This document shows, piece after piece, positions 27,793 to 37,604 of a stretch of DNA of 64,000 nucleotides. The first letter of the stretch is position 1, and each line of letters starts with the position of its first letter. The notes under the pieces are model-generated. The model made no database searches, was not told where the DNA came from, and was given only the letters and a program-made list of their open reading frames with translations. Origin of the DNA: Bacteroidota bacterium (GTDB lineage: Bacteria > Bacteroidota > Bacteroidia > Bacteroidales > GCA-2711565); the NCBI GenBank assembly GCA_018816945.1, contig JAHIVC010000101.1, forward strand, positions 62,001-126,000. Direction: 5' to 3'. The translations under genes and the position numbers were made by a program.

Positions 27793-28992
27793 TTATTTAA
27801 TTAATTCTTTAATTTTATTTACGATATCTGCGGCTACCTCTTTTTTTGTCTTAACCTTGTAATTAATCTGATTGAACGCTTTATCAATAATTGTTACTTG
27901 ATTTGTTTTCTTCCCAAAACCTGCTTCTTTGTTTTGCAATGAATTAAGAACGATGAAATCAAGGTTTTTATTTTTCAATTTCTTTTTAGCATTCTCAATT
28001 TCATTATTTGTTTCAAGGGCAAATCCGATTAAAACCTGTCCTTTCTTTTTCAATTTTCCTAATTTTGCAAGGATATCCTGAGTTGGGATAAGGTCCAATG
28101 AATTAAACTTGTCTGACTTTTTAATTTTTTTGGAAGAAATATTTTTTGGTTTGAAATCGGCAACAGCCGCAGCCATGATTGCTATATTTGCTTGGGAAAA
28201 AGCGGCTATACAGACATTTAACATATCGTCTGCACTGATAACATCAATTTTTTTTATGTTAGAATGTGAAATTTGCAAATTAGATGGGCCGCTTACCAAG
28301 GTAACAATGGCACCTCTATTAGCACATTCTTCTGCAAGTTCATATCCCATTAATCCGGTTGAATGGTTTCCTATAAACCTAACCGGGTCGATGGACTCAT
28401 AGGTGGGGCCGGCAGAAATAAGAACAGATTTACCTTCTAAATCAGCTTTTTTTTTTAGTTGATCAACGATTACTTTCATGATCTGATCAGGCTCCTGCAT
28501 TCTTCCTTCGCCACAAAGACCACTCGCGAGTTCACCATGATTGGGTTCGAGGAGAATATGGCCACGAGTTACTAATTCACTCACATTTTTTGTTGTGGAA
28601 GGATGTTTATACATATCCAAATCCATTGCAGGAGCAAATAAGACCGGGCATTTTGCCGACAAATAAGTAGTTATTAATAAATTATCGGCTATTCCATTTA
28701 CCATTTTACCCATTGAACTTGCAGTAGCAGGAGCTATCAGAAATATATCAGCCCACATTCCAAGTTCCACATGACTGTTCCATTCACCTGTTTCCTTATG
28801 AAAAAATTCGCTAAGAACAGGTCTGCCAGAAACTGTAGAAAGGGTCAATGGTGTAACAAACTCTTTGGACATAGGGCTCATAACAATTTGAACCTCTGCA
28901 CCCGCTTTTTTAAGTAAGCGAACCAAAGATGGAATTTTGTAGGCAGCAATTCCACCGGTAATACCGATCAGAATATTCTTACCTGTTAACAT
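27793..28992 (-). CDS. coaBC: Bifunctional phosphopantothenoylcysteine decarboxylase/synthetase
   Basis: A 399-aa CoA-biosynthesis enzyme. The N-terminal flavoprotein CoaC (1-180) has GGIAAYKIPSL, catalytic His74 in NSHVELG, and PAMDLDMY, a variant of the PXMNXXMW motif. The C-terminal CoaB (185-399) has SAGPTYESIDPVRFIGNHS and the KIKKSDK nucleotide loop. Position after rpoZ is typical of the phylum. Confidence 0.94.
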   Translation of the reverse strand: MLTGKNILIGITGGIAAYKIPSLVRLLKKAGAEVQIVMSPMSKEFVTPLTLSTVSGRPVLSEFFHKETGEWNSHVELGMWADIFLIAPATASSMGKMVNGIADNLLITTYLSAKCPVLFAPAMDLDMYKHPSTTKNVSELVTRGHILLEPNHGELASGLCGEGRMQEPDQIMKVIVDQLKKKADLEGKSVLISAGPTYESIDPVRFIGNHSTGLMGYELAEECANRGAIVTLVSGPSNLQISHSNIKKIDVISADDMLNVCIAAFSQANIAIMAAAVADFKPKNISSKKIKKSDKFNSLDLIPTQDILAKLGKLKKKGQVLIGFALETNNEIENAKKKLKNKNLDFIVLNSLQNKEAGFGKKTNQVTIIDKAFNQINYKVKTKKEVAADIVNKIKELIK

Positions 28993-29009
28993 AATTTGGG
29001 TATATGTTA

Positions 29010-29345
29010 CTAATTGATTACTTCTGTTTCAGGACGTCTGAAATAAACTTTTTCGTCTAAAAATTCCTGAATGGCAATTAATGTTGGTTTAGGAAGTTGC
29101 TCATAATATTTAGCAATTTCGATCTGCTCTCTATTCTCGAAAATTTCTTCTAAATTATCGGAAGGACTTGCAAATTCAGCAAGTTTTTTGTCTAATTCAT
29201 CCTTCATCTCCAGAGAAATCTGATTGGCTCTTTTTGATAATACAACCACAGTTTCGTAGATGTTGCCAGTTAAGGCATAAAAGTCATTTTTTGTTCGGGT
29301 TATGGCTGTGGTATCAGTCTTTACCTTTTTATAATCCATTTTCAT
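29010..29345 (-). CDS. rpoZ: RNA polymerase omega subunit
   Basis: A 111-aa protein of the Bacteroidetes omega type, recognised by TGNIYETVVVLSKRANQI, which corresponds to the conserved omega core, and by its place between bamD and coaBC. The start may be Met3 (MDYKKVKT, 29339). Either start overlaps the bamD stop, suggesting translational coupling. It would help assemble and stabilise RNA polymerase. Confidence 0.85.
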   Translation of the reverse strand: MKMDYKKVKTDTTAITRTKNDFYALTGNIYETVVVLSKRANQISLEMKDELDKKLAEFASPSDNLEEIFENREQIEIAKYYEQLPKPTLIAIQEFLDEKVYFRRPETEVIN

Positions 29346-30138
29346 CGATTTTTTTAAATTGTATAGATTTTTTTTGAATATCTTCTGCCTCTTTTAAATA
29401 TTTACTTTCAGGATATAATTTAAGAAGGTTTTCGTATGCTTTAAAAACGGCTGCAAATCTTTCAACCTGCTTTTCTTCAACACTTTTGCTGGCGAATATA
29501 TAGTTTGCTTTTAAAACGTGAAACATAATTTCTTCCCTATATGAGGTTTCAGGAAATTTCTGTAGTACTTCATCAAGCGCAACAGCTGCAGCTTGATAAT
29601 CGGATATTTTATAATAAAGCATAGCAATTTCATATGCTTTTTTCTCTAGTTTTTTACGCAAATCATCAACTAGTTTATTGCACTCTGCCATTCTTTCACT
29701 GTTTGGGAATTCATTAATGAAAGTTTGCAATTTGGCCATTGCTAAAACTGTATTAGCCTGATCTAAAGTATACTTTGGTGAATCTAAGTAGTAGCAATAT
29801 GCACTCAGAAATTTAATTTCCTCAATTCGATTGCTAAAAGGGAAATTCTTTGCATATTCATCAAAATAATAACTTGCCAGCATATAATCACGTTGGACAT
29901 AATAACTATTACCAATATAATAGTGTATATTCTCGTCTTTATCGGTTCCTTTATAAACAGCCTTTAAATCCTCAAATAAACTAATAGCACGATAATATTT
30001 ACCTTCTTCGTAATAGGCTACAGCACTTTTATACTTTAATTCATTATCCTTACTCTTTTGAATCTTCTGAAATTGTCCACAAGATGTTAGAACAACTATG
30101 AATACAATAAGCGATATTTGGAAACCTCTCTTAATCAT
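29329..30138 (-). CDS. bamD: Outer membrane assembly lipoprotein BamD
   Basis: A 269-aa lipoprotein with lipobox VLTSCGQ and TPR repeats from about residue 37 to 260 (KSAVAYYEEGKYYRAISLFED is repeat 1). BamD works with BamA to fold beta-barrel proteins into the outer membrane. It heads the conserved bamD-rpoZ-coaBC-DUF4835-recN cluster. Length and architecture are normal. Confidence 0.92.
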   Translation of the reverse strand: MIKRGFQISLIVFIVVLTSCGQFQKIQKSKDNELKYKSAVAYYEEGKYYRAISLFEDLKAVYKGTDKDENIHYYIGNSYYVQRDYMLASYYFDEYAKNFPFSNRIEEIKFLSAYCYYLDSPKYTLDQANTVLAMAKLQTFINEFPNSERMAECNKLVDDLRKKLEKKAYEIAMLYYKISDYQAAAVALDEVLQKFPETSYREEIMFHVLKANYIFASKSVEEKQVERFAAVFKAYENLLKLYPESKYLKEAEDIQKKSIQFKKIDENGL

Positions 30139-30268
30139 GGCGCAAAATTACAAATTTTATTAAAACAAAAAACGAAGCTAATCATCATTTGTTTTACTAC
30201 AATTATTTTGACATTATATTTATAAATTTTTAACAAAAGGAATAATGCTTTTCATTGAAATCATGCCC

Positions 30269-30299
30269 TTTGTAATAACAATATAAATTTTTACTTTTG
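30269..30299 (+). promoter_or_regulatory. Promoter of the SPT-like gene
   Basis: TTTG (30269-30272), 19 nt, TACTTTTG (30292-30299) match the Bacteroidetes consensus. Predicted start near 30306, about 30 nt before the GTG start codon at 30337, which supports that start. Confidence 0.65.
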
Positions 30300-30336
30300 T
30301 GCTTTAATTCTATTATAAACTTAAACTTTTTATAAA

Positions 30337-31581
30337 GTGGATATTTTCAATAAATGTACTAGTGATATGGGCCCTCTTGGTATTTATGCCGACAAAGCCC
30401 ATGGTTATTTTTCATTTCCAAAGTTGGAAGGTGAGATTGCTCCCCGAATGGTATTTCGCGGCAAAGAGCGGTTAACATGGAGTTTAAACAACTACCTTGG
30501 TCTTGGCAATCATCCGGAAGTTCGTAAAGCTGATGCAGAAGCAGCAGCAAAATACGGGATGGCTTATCCAATGGGTGCCCGAATGATGTCAGGTCAAACC
30601 AAATATCATGAACAATTAGAGAATGAACTTGCAGCTTTTGTAGGACAAGAAGCCGGTTATCTGTTAAATTTCGGCTATCAGGGAATGGTTTCGATCATTG
30701 ATTCAATGGTTAATCGTAAGGATGTGATTGTTTATGATTCTGAAGCTCACGCTTGTATCTTGGATGGAATGAGATTACATATTGGTAAAAGATTCGTTTA
30801 TCCACATAATAATATTGAGAAACTTGAATTGCAATTAACCCATGCACAAAAACTTGTTGAACAAACAGGCGGAGGTATACTTGTAATTACAGAGGGTGTT
30901 TATGGCATGTCGGGAGATTTGGGAAAACTAGATAAAATTGTCGAATTAAAGAAGAAGTTCAACTTCAGACTACTTGTGGACGATGCTCATGGTTTCGGAA
31001 CTATGGGAAAAACCGGTGCAGGTACCGGTGAACACTTTGGTGTGCAAAAAGACATAGATATTTATTTCGCCACTTTTGCTAAAGCCATGGCCGGAATTGG
31101 TGCCTTTGTTGCCAGTAAAAAAGAAGTTATCAAATTTCTGGCTTACAATATGAGATCACAGATTTATGCAAAATCATTGCCAATGCCTATGGTAATGGGT
31201 GCGTTAAAAAGACTTGATATGATCCGCAATGATTCGTCGTATAGAGATAATCTTTGGAAAATAGTTAATGCTCTGCAAAGCGGACTTAAAGCAAAAGGAC
31301 TTGATATTGGTGTAACCGAATCACCTGTTACTCCTGTAATGCTTTATGGTGAAATTCCCGAAGCAACCCAAATTACGGTTGACTTAAGGGAAAACTACGG
31401 CGTATTCTGTTCAATAGTTACTTATCCTGTTGTACCTAAAGGTGTGATTCTCTTGAGAATTATTCCTACTGCAGTGCATACACTCGAAGATGTTGAGTAT
31501 ACAATAAACGCATTTGCCGAAGTAAAAAAGAAATTAGAAAATAACGAATATTCGAAGACTGAATTTGCCAACTGGCAATGA
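30337..31581 (+). CDS. AOS-family PLP enzyme, serine palmitoyltransferase-like
   Basis: A 414-aa alpha-oxoamine synthase: SLNNYLGLGNHPEV near residue 50, the LVDDAHGFGTMGKTG aspartate/histidine region near 215, and the PLP lysine in FATFAKAMAGIGAF. The family includes serine palmitoyltransferase, 2-amino-3-ketobutyrate CoA ligase, 8-amino-7-oxononanoate synthase and the cysteate acyltransferase of sulfonolipid synthesis. The sequence most resembles the Bacteroidetes group annotated as serine palmitoyltransferase, so a sphingolipid or sulfonolipid role is likely but not settled. GTG start, supported by the promoter position; monocistronic with its own terminator. Confidence 0.82.
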   Translation: MDIFNKCTSDMGPLGIYADKAHGYFSFPKLEGEIAPRMVFRGKERLTWSLNNYLGLGNHPEVRKADAEAAAKYGMAYPMGARMMSGQTKYHEQLENELAAFVGQEAGYLLNFGYQGMVSIIDSMVNRKDVIVYDSEAHACILDGMRLHIGKRFVYPHNNIEKLELQLTHAQKLVEQTGGGILVITEGVYGMSGDLGKLDKIVELKKKFNFRLLVDDAHGFGTMGKTGAGTGEHFGVQKDIDIYFATFAKAMAGIGAFVASKKEVIKFLAYNMRSQIYAKSLPMPMVMGALKRLDMIRNDSSYRDNLWKIVNALQSGLKAKGLDIGVTESPVTPVMLYGEIPEATQITVDLRENYGVFCSIVTYPVVPKGVILLRIIPTAVHTLEDVEYTINAFAEVKKKLENNEYSKTEFANWQ

Positions 31582-31584
31582 AAT

Positions 31585-31623
31585 TAAAAAAAGCCCTCTC
31601 AATAAAATCGAGAGGGCTTTTTT
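31585..31623. terminator. Bidirectional terminator between convergent genes
   Basis: A perfect 10-bp stem (AAGCCCTCTC with GAGAGGGCTT) and 9-nt loop flanked by A and T runs ends the SPT-like gene on the plus strand and the DUF6913 gene on the minus strand. Confidence 0.9.
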
Positions 31624-32185
31624 AATATTTTTTACCCTCAAACGGGTGTATAATTTTTAAATAACGTATTATTTCTTTAATCATATATTGCAGGCCATTT
31701 TGCACGTCCAGTTTGAGCAACATATCCAACTGTTCCTTACTTTCTTCATTAAATATCCCGACTTTATAATAGGCATTTGATTTCGCAACCAAATAATTGA
31801 GTGGCAATGATCGATTGTAGTTCAAATCGATAAGTATGTGAAAATGGCTACTAATAAAATCCCGAACATAAGAAGAATTAGGACGATAAAACCAATCGAC
31901 CTCATTTGGTCTGACATAATCAACTGTTAATCGTTGAGGAATAAATTCAAGCATTTTTGCATTTTTAATGTAGACAATCACTTTTACTTTCTTCTTCTCA
32001 TCATGCAACTGACTAATTAACTGCTCAATTATCCTGAATTCTTCTTCATCCTTATATTCGTAAACAATGCCTATTGATTCAGCCGTTCCAAGACTATAAA
32101 ATTTCTTCGTCCTCGAAAGGTTTTTCAATTCTTTTTTAAAGAGAGAATTTCCTATTAATAATTGTATTGGTTTTAAGATATTCAT
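31622..32185 (-). CDS. DUF6913-type conserved Bacteroidetes protein
   Basis: A 187-aa soluble protein without signal peptide or membrane segment. I recognise it as the conserved Bacteroidetes family annotated DUF6913 (features: VRPNEVDWFYRPNS, HILIDLNYNRSLPLNYLVA, YKVGIFNE). No catalytic motif is evident. It lies 11 nt after the flavin reductase-like gene, so the two are probably cotranscribed. Confidence 0.7.
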   Translation of the reverse strand: MNILKPIQLLIGNSLFKKELKNLSRTKKFYSLGTAESIGIVYEYKDEEEFRIIEQLISQLHDEKKKVKVIVYIKNAKMLEFIPQRLTVDYVRPNEVDWFYRPNSSYVRDFISSHFHILIDLNYNRSLPLNYLVAKSNAYYKVGIFNEESKEQLDMLLKLDVQNGLQYMIKEIIRYLKIIHPFEGKKY

Positions 32186-32196
32186 TGACTAATTAT

Positions 32197-32715
32197 TTAT
32201 TTTTTTGCGAGCCAAAGGTGATCAATTTTCCCGATATAAAACCGATGATAGTCCTTATCCGGATATACCCGATGATCTATTTCAGGTAAAATAAATTTAG
32301 ATTCTTTGATATCATCATTATAAATCTTTGAACACTCAATGTTCAATTTTGCCTCATTAAACATTATGTTTCCTGATGGGGATTGAAAAGCAGATAAACC
32401 TGTTTCCTTAATCTTATTAACATCCCTGCCTGAATGATTACCACAATAGTCTAAAATTTCACGATGCTCTTTGCCAAAAAATGACAGTGCAAAAGTAGGA
32501 TACATTTCTGTAAATTCGAATGTATATCTTTGATGTCGGATAAAAATAAATACTACAGGCAAATTCCACAAATAGCCTATTCCTCCCCAGGCAGCAGTCA
32601 TCGTATTAAAATCGTTCGGTTCACCAGCTGTAATCAACATCCATTCCTTGCCAATCAGCCTGATTACATTATCCTTAAAATCATTTGGATCGAGTTCTCT
32701 AAATTTTTCAATCAT
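32197..32715 (-). CDS. Flavin reductase-like protein
   Basis: A 172-aa protein of the FMN-binding split-barrel flavin reductase family: MLITAGEPNDFNTMTAAWGG (about 27-46), FIRHQRYTFE and FALSFFGKEHREILDYCG. Such proteins bind FMN and reduce flavins or act in uncharacterised redox steps. It is divergent from the MBL-fold gene. Confidence 0.82.
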   Translation of the reverse strand: MIEKFRELDPNDFKDNVIRLIGKEWMLITAGEPNDFNTMTAAWGGIGYLWNLPVVFIFIRHQRYTFEFTEMYPTFALSFFGKEHREILDYCGNHSGRDVNKIKETGLSAFQSPSGNIMFNEAKLNIECSKIYNDDIKESKFILPEIDHRVYPDKDYHRFYIGKIDHLWLAKK

Positions 32716-32787
32716 TATTCTTCAATTTTATCATTAAATTTGACCTTACTTTTGAGTTTTCTAATTAACGCAAAAATAATTATTATT

Positions 32788-33552
32788 TTGAAAATAACTT
32801 TTCTTGGAACTGGGACATCTCAAGGAGTGCCTGTAATTGGTTGCAATTGCGAAACTTGCCAGTCAAATAGCCCAAAGGATATTAGGTTAAGATCGTCTGT
32901 TCTCATACAAACCAAGGAATTCAAATTCACGATTGACGCAGGACCCGATTTCAGGCAGCAGATGCTATTGAATAAAGTAACTCGATTAGATGCAATATTA
33001 GTAACTCATGGGCATAAGGATCATGTCGGGGGATTGGATGATGTCAGGGCATTTAATTTTTTATCAAAAAAACCTATGGAGGTTTTTTTAGGAAAATTTG
33101 CTGAACCGGATTTAAAACGTGAATTTCATTATGCCTTCGAAAAAGACAGATATCCGGGATCTCCAAACATTAAATTAAACATTATTGAGAACTCACCTTT
33201 TCATTTTAAAGGAATTGAAATCATTCCAATAAAGGCAAATCATTATAAAAGTGAAGTTTTCGGATACCGAATTGGTGATTTTTGTTATCTCACTGATTTA
33301 AAAACGATCAGCGAAGAGGAAAAAAACAAAATGCGCGGTGCAAAAGTCATAGCTATCAGTGCACTACGAAAAAAAGAACATATTTCTCATCTTAACTTAT
33401 CCCAAGCAGTTAGCTTAATTCAGGAATTAAATCCTGCAAAGGGCTATATTACTCACATCAGCCATTTAATGGGGCTTCATGAAAAAGTAAATCGGGAATT
33501 ACCTGAAAATATTAGTTTGGCCTATGATGGATTAACATTTAATCTTAATTAA
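32788..33552 (+). CDS. MBL-fold metallo-hydrolase (PhnP-like)
   Basis: A 254-aa metallo-beta-lactamase-fold hydrolase. KITFLGTGTSQGVPVIGCNC opens it and metal ligands His74, His76, Asp78 and His79 lie in THGHKDH. Cys19, 21 and 24 resemble the extra site of PhnP-like phosphodiesterases. The open frame extends back to 32530, but that would overlap the divergent flavin reductase. The TTG at 32788 matches the family N-terminus, and two -7-like elements (TAAATTTG at 32735, TACTTTTG at 32747) lie just upstream. It overlaps the next convergent gene by 8 nt. Confidence 0.85.
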   Translation: MKITFLGTGTSQGVPVIGCNCETCQSNSPKDIRLRSSVLIQTKEFKFTIDAGPDFRQQMLLNKVTRLDAILVTHGHKDHVGGLDDVRAFNFLSKKPMEVFLGKFAEPDLKREFHYAFEKDRYPGSPNIKLNIIENSPFHFKGIEIIPIKANHYKSEVFGYRIGDFCYLTDLKTISEEEKNKMRGAKVIAISALRKKEHISHLNLSQAVSLIQELNPAKGYITHISHLMGLHEKVNRELPENISLAYDGLTFNLN

Positions 33553-35170
33553 TTTTTTCAACCTTTCTTAAATCAAGCAAATTAATTGGGTTACTTCCCA
33601 ATCCCCTGATATTTGGTTGGACAAATCTCAAAACCTGGTCATAATATAAAACCACAACCGGTGCTTCATCCATCACAATACTATCCATTTTAGCATATAA
33701 TTCAAAACGTTTTTCATCATTCGTTTCAATTAATGAAGACTCGTAAAGATCATCAAAAAGTGAATTATTAAAATGCGTGTAATTGGGTCCGGTAGGACAG
33801 AAATTTTTTGAATAAAACATGGACAGATAATTTTCGGCATCAGGATAATCTGCAATCCAGGAAGCCCTGAAAAAAGGCAATTTAGCCTGTGCTTTCATTT
33901 CTCGCATGGCAGCAGGCGGGCTTACATCTATATCAATCTTTATTCCAATTTCTCCCAGTGCATGCTGAATGTACTCGCATAAATCTAAATATTCAGCAGT
34001 TGTAACAAGGTTAATTGGGCTCATTCCTTGCCCATCAGGGTATCCGGCTTCAATTAGTAATTTTCTTGCTTTGTCAGGATTGAACGAATATCCATAGTCC
34101 GCATTCTGATTGTATGAAGGAAATCCTTTAGGAACAATTCCTTTCAAACCCGGTTCACCAATATTATTTCGTAAAAACTTCATCATTTTAACACGATCAA
34201 AACCATAATTAATGGCTTGACGAATTTTCTTCATTCGTAATGGATTCGAACTTGTTGAATCATCCACCAAAATTCCGAGATATTCTGTATTCAGATAAGG
34301 TTGTGAAACTAAATCGATTCTATCCTGATATTTTGGTTTTAAGCCTCCCCTTTTCGTCAATATTTCATCTTTGTAACCGGCATCGATCCCCGACATAAAA
34401 TCAAGTTTCCCTTGCACAAAATGCAAAAATGCTGCTTGCTTATCAGCCAGAAAAGTAACTGAAACAGCATCAAGATATGGAAGCTTTTTTCCTTCAAAGG
34501 ACTCAAAATAATTTTCATTTTTCGTTAAAACCATTTTTACACCCTCGCTCCATAATTTTAATTTAAAAGGGCCTGCTCCAACCGGATTTTCGCGAAATTC
34601 ATCTTTGTAAAACTCGATGGCTTCGTGAGGAATAACAGCACAATATTGCATGGCCAGTATGCCTAAAAATGGGGTAAAGGGTTGGCTTAAATTTATTTTG
34701 AATACTGAATCATTTATTGCTTCAAAGGCATATTTATCATCAGCATTCTCAATTTGACTAAAAACCCATAAGCCCGGCGAGGCAACTTTTGGGTCAACGA
34801 TTCTTTTGAAACTAAATACAAAATCACTTGCTACGACCCTCCTTCCCACACCATCAGGAAATGATTCGTCATCATGAAAATAAACATCCCTGCGTAAATT
34901 GAAAGTATAACTTAATCCATTCTCCGAAATCTGCCAATCTTTTGCAATAGCAGGCTCTACCTTAAGCTCATCATTAAGCCTTACTAAACCTGCAAAGAGT
35001 TGATTACATGCCCAGATATTTGCCAGATCTTTCGCAAAAGCAGGGTCGAGCGAACTTATATTTGCTGCTTCATTATAGCGAAAAACTGTCTTATCTGTTT
35101 CATTTAAGTCTTGTTTGCATGATGACAGCACAGCAACGACAACACAAATAATCAAACCATTTTTTTTCAT
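33545..35170 (-). CDS. Peptide-type ABC transporter substrate-binding lipoprotein
   Basis: A 541-aa solute-binding protein of the SBP_bac_5 (DppA/OppA) family. A lipoprotein signal with lipobox LSSC near residue 17 and typical segments are present (DWQISENGLSYTFNLRRDVYFHD split over residues 80-102, AINYGFDR, and the C-terminal YYDQVLRFVQPNIRG). It probably captures oligopeptides. No permease or ATPase genes are adjacent, so its transporter must be encoded elsewhere. Confidence 0.88.
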   Translation of the reverse strand: MKKNGLIICVVVAVLSSCKQDLNETDKTVFRYNEAANISSLDPAFAKDLANIWACNQLFAGLVRLNDELKVEPAIAKDWQISENGLSYTFNLRRDVYFHDDESFPDGVGRRVVASDFVFSFKRIVDPKVASPGLWVFSQIENADDKYAFEAINDSVFKINLSQPFTPFLGILAMQYCAVIPHEAIEFYKDEFRENPVGAGPFKLKLWSEGVKMVLTKNENYFESFEGKKLPYLDAVSVTFLADKQAAFLHFVQGKLDFMSGIDAGYKDEILTKRGGLKPKYQDRIDLVSQPYLNTEYLGILVDDSTSSNPLRMKKIRQAINYGFDRVKMMKFLRNNIGEPGLKGIVPKGFPSYNQNADYGYSFNPDKARKLLIEAGYPDGQGMSPINLVTTAEYLDLCEYIQHALGEIGIKIDIDVSPPAAMREMKAQAKLPFFRASWIADYPDAENYLSMFYSKNFCPTGPNYTHFNNSLFDDLYESSLIETNDEKRFELYAKMDSIVMDEAPVVVLYYDQVLRFVQPNIRGLGSNPINLLDLRKVEKIN

Positions 35171-35377
35171 ACATTCAAAAATACACTATTCTTTAATGCA
35201 ATCATATTCCAATTTATGCAGCTTTATGCATCGAAATTTGAAGAATAATCTATCTCAATAAAAAAAATCGACCAACTCATAAAATCTATTGATATTTGCC
35301 TTCTATTATTCAAAACATAACAGACTCATTAATTAAATAATTAAGTAAATTGGCAGATCCAATTAAAACCTGAAACT

Positions 35378-35917
35378 ATGAAAACTAATAAAAATCTATT
35401 TTTTACAATTCTGGCACTTCTCTTTTTCTCAACTACTGGATTAATAGCTCAAGAAGCTGACTCTGTAGGTTATATCGTTAAAGATGGCGATACGGCCCCA
35501 CAATTTACCATGACCCTCACTGACGGAAGTCAAGTTAGCATGGCCGATTTAAAAGGTAAGGTTGTTCTTCTTCAGTTCACAGCCAGTTGGTGCGTTGTAT
35601 GTCGGAAAGAGATGCCATTTTTAGAATCCGAAATATGGCAGGAATATAAAGACAAGGGGTTAGTGATGATCGGAATTGATCGCGATGAACCTTTGGAAAC
35701 AGTTCAGAAATTTGCCAAACAAATGAAAATAACCTATCCGTTGGCTCTGGATCCAAATGCAGATATTTTTGGATTGTTTGCCCTCAAACAAAGTGGGGTA
35801 ACGCGTAATGTAATCATTGATCGTAACGGGCGAATCGTTTTTAAAACACGCCTTTTCGATCGTGAAGAATTTGATCATATGAAAGCAAAAATTAAAGAAC
35901 TAATTGAGCGCAAATAA
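35378..35917 (+). CDS. Exported TlpA-like thioredoxin-family protein
   Basis: A 179-aa protein with a signal peptide (about 1-24, ending GLIAQ) and a TlpA/AhpC-TSA thioredoxin fold. The redox motif WCVVC contains Cys72 and Cys75; KGKVVLLQFTASW precedes it. It likely reduces or isomerises disulfides in the periplasm. The peptidase gene follows after 18 nt, so a small operon with the M28 peptidase and threonine aldolase is likely. Confidence 0.88.
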   Translation: MKTNKNLFFTILALLFFSTTGLIAQEADSVGYIVKDGDTAPQFTMTLTDGSQVSMADLKGKVVLLQFTASWCVVCRKEMPFLESEIWQEYKDKGLVMIGIDRDEPLETVQKFAKQMKITYPLALDPNADIFGLFALKQSGVTRNVIIDRNGRIVFKTRLFDREEFDHMKAKIKELIERK

Positions 35918-35935
35918 TCTATACAAAAACACCAA

Positions 35936-37588
35936 ATGAAAAGAACTATAAATATTTTAATAACAATATTTTTGGTAACAATCCCTTTTATAGGGTTCCC
36001 TCAAAAAACAGTCAAAGAAAAAGGGTTGGAAGCCATCACCATCGATGGGATAAAAGGATCTCTTGAGTTTTTAGCATCCGATTGGACAGAAGGTCGTGAG
36101 ACCGGCGAAAGAGGCAGTTTTATGGCAGCCGATTATATTCAAAGCATGTTTAAAGTCTTTGGGATTCAGCCTGCCGGTGACATCGCTTATGTTAGGCCAA
36201 CACGAGAACAAAGAGCTGCAGGAATTGAAATCCAACAGGCAAAAGGTTATTTTCAGGATTTTAGCCTGGTAAAATCCAAATTAGGAGTCAATCAGGTTTT
36301 TGAGATGAAAAGAGTAAATGGAACAACTAACAGTGTCCAAAGTTTTGAATATCTCACCGATTTCTCATATAGTACACCTGAAGTCAGCCAATCATTCGAA
36401 ACCGAAATTGTTTTTGTAGGATATGGTTACGTTGATAAAGCCAATGCCTACGACGATTATAAAAATGTTGATGTTAAAGGGAAAATAGTTTTAATGATTA
36501 CAGGATTTCCCGGACATCGGGATAAAAACTCTGATGCATTTAAGAAATTCAGTAACGATGAAAACCTCGTATCTTATTACCTTAGTCGTTCTAAGCAAAA
36601 CTGGGCAATTGAACATGGAGCCATTGGGATTATGGAATGCAATATTGAATATAATGCTCAGGATAATTGGTTTACCAATTATCCCTTACGATTTGAATCC
36701 AGAGGTTATGAAGGGGATGAACCTATGACAACCCGTGAATATTCAATGCGGATTCCGGGTGATAAACTGAACCCACAACTCCTGCGAATCAGCTTAAGCA
36801 ATCGAGCTATCAATGAGATCATAAAAGAGAGTAAGATTGATTTTTCTTCTTATGAAAAAATGGCAATCGAGAAAATGAAACCGTTTTCAATGATGATCCC
36901 AAATTTGAGAATAAATGTTTATGCCGATGTTGAATCAGAAATAATCAAAGCGCGAAATATTTTAGGCATGATCGAAGGTGAGAACCTCAATGATATTATA
37001 GTTATTGGAGAACACTACGATCATATGGGAATGCACAAAGGTTTTATTTTTAATGGTGCCGATGATGATGCATCCGGTGTAATAGGGATGTTGACCATTG
37101 CAAGAGCAATCAAAGCAACAGGTGTTAAACCTAAAAAAACCATCATTTTTGCAGCTTGGACCGCTGAGGAAAAAGGATTGTTGGGCTCTAAATATTTTGT
37201 ACAATCCTTCAAACCATTGGATCGAATCACATATAATTTAAATATGGATATGATTTCCAGAAATAATCCTACCGACAGTAAAGGAAATCAATTAACGATG
37301 AAGGTGACAAAAGGAAATGATTTTTTTGAAGAGATAACTAAAAACAACATTAAGAATTTCAATTTAAACCTTGAAGTAATTTACGACCCAATTGATGCCG
37401 GAACTTCTAGTGGAGGATCGGACTATGTGCCATTTTGTGCAGAATATATTCCTTTTTTCTCATTTAACGCGGGTTTTGATAATAATTACCATCACTATGA
37501 TGATGAAACATCAACTTTGAACTGGGAAAAAATGCTTACGATAGTGAAGTTAGGATTTTTGGATATTTGGGATTTAGCAAACAACTAA
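35936..37588 (+). CDS. Exported M28-family zinc peptidase
   Basis: A 550-aa exported peptidase (signal peptide about 1-22). A protease-associated-type domain (about 140-280) is inserted before and within the catalytic part. The co-catalytic zinc ligands are visible in EHYDHMG, ADDDASG, TAEEKGLLGS, NMDMIS and HHYDDE, so the enzyme looks active as an aminopeptidase-like hydrolase. Its neighbours suggest periplasmic protein and amino-acid turnover. Confidence 0.88.
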   Translation: MKRTINILITIFLVTIPFIGFPQKTVKEKGLEAITIDGIKGSLEFLASDWTEGRETGERGSFMAADYIQSMFKVFGIQPAGDIAYVRPTREQRAAGIEIQQAKGYFQDFSLVKSKLGVNQVFEMKRVNGTTNSVQSFEYLTDFSYSTPEVSQSFETEIVFVGYGYVDKANAYDDYKNVDVKGKIVLMITGFPGHRDKNSDAFKKFSNDENLVSYYLSRSKQNWAIEHGAIGIMECNIEYNAQDNWFTNYPLRFESRGYEGDEPMTTREYSMRIPGDKLNPQLLRISLSNRAINEIIKESKIDFSSYEKMAIEKMKPFSMMIPNLRINVYADVESEIIKARNILGMIEGENLNDIIVIGEHYDHMGMHKGFIFNGADDDASGVIGMLTIARAIKATGVKPKKTIIFAAWTAEEKGLLGSKYFVQSFKPLDRITYNLNMDMISRNNPTDSKGNQLTMKVTKGNDFFEEITKNNIKNFNLNLEVIYDPIDAGTSSGGSDYVPFCAEYIPFFSFNAGFDNNYHHYDDETSTLNWEKMLTIVKLGFLDIWDLANN

Positions 37589-37604
37589 CAATATTATAGG
37601 TAAA

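Noticed and set aside
32530-32787. N-terminal extension of the MBL-fold protein
   Set aside because: It overlaps the flavin reductase-like gene on the other strand; the family start and -7-like elements point to the TTG at 32788.
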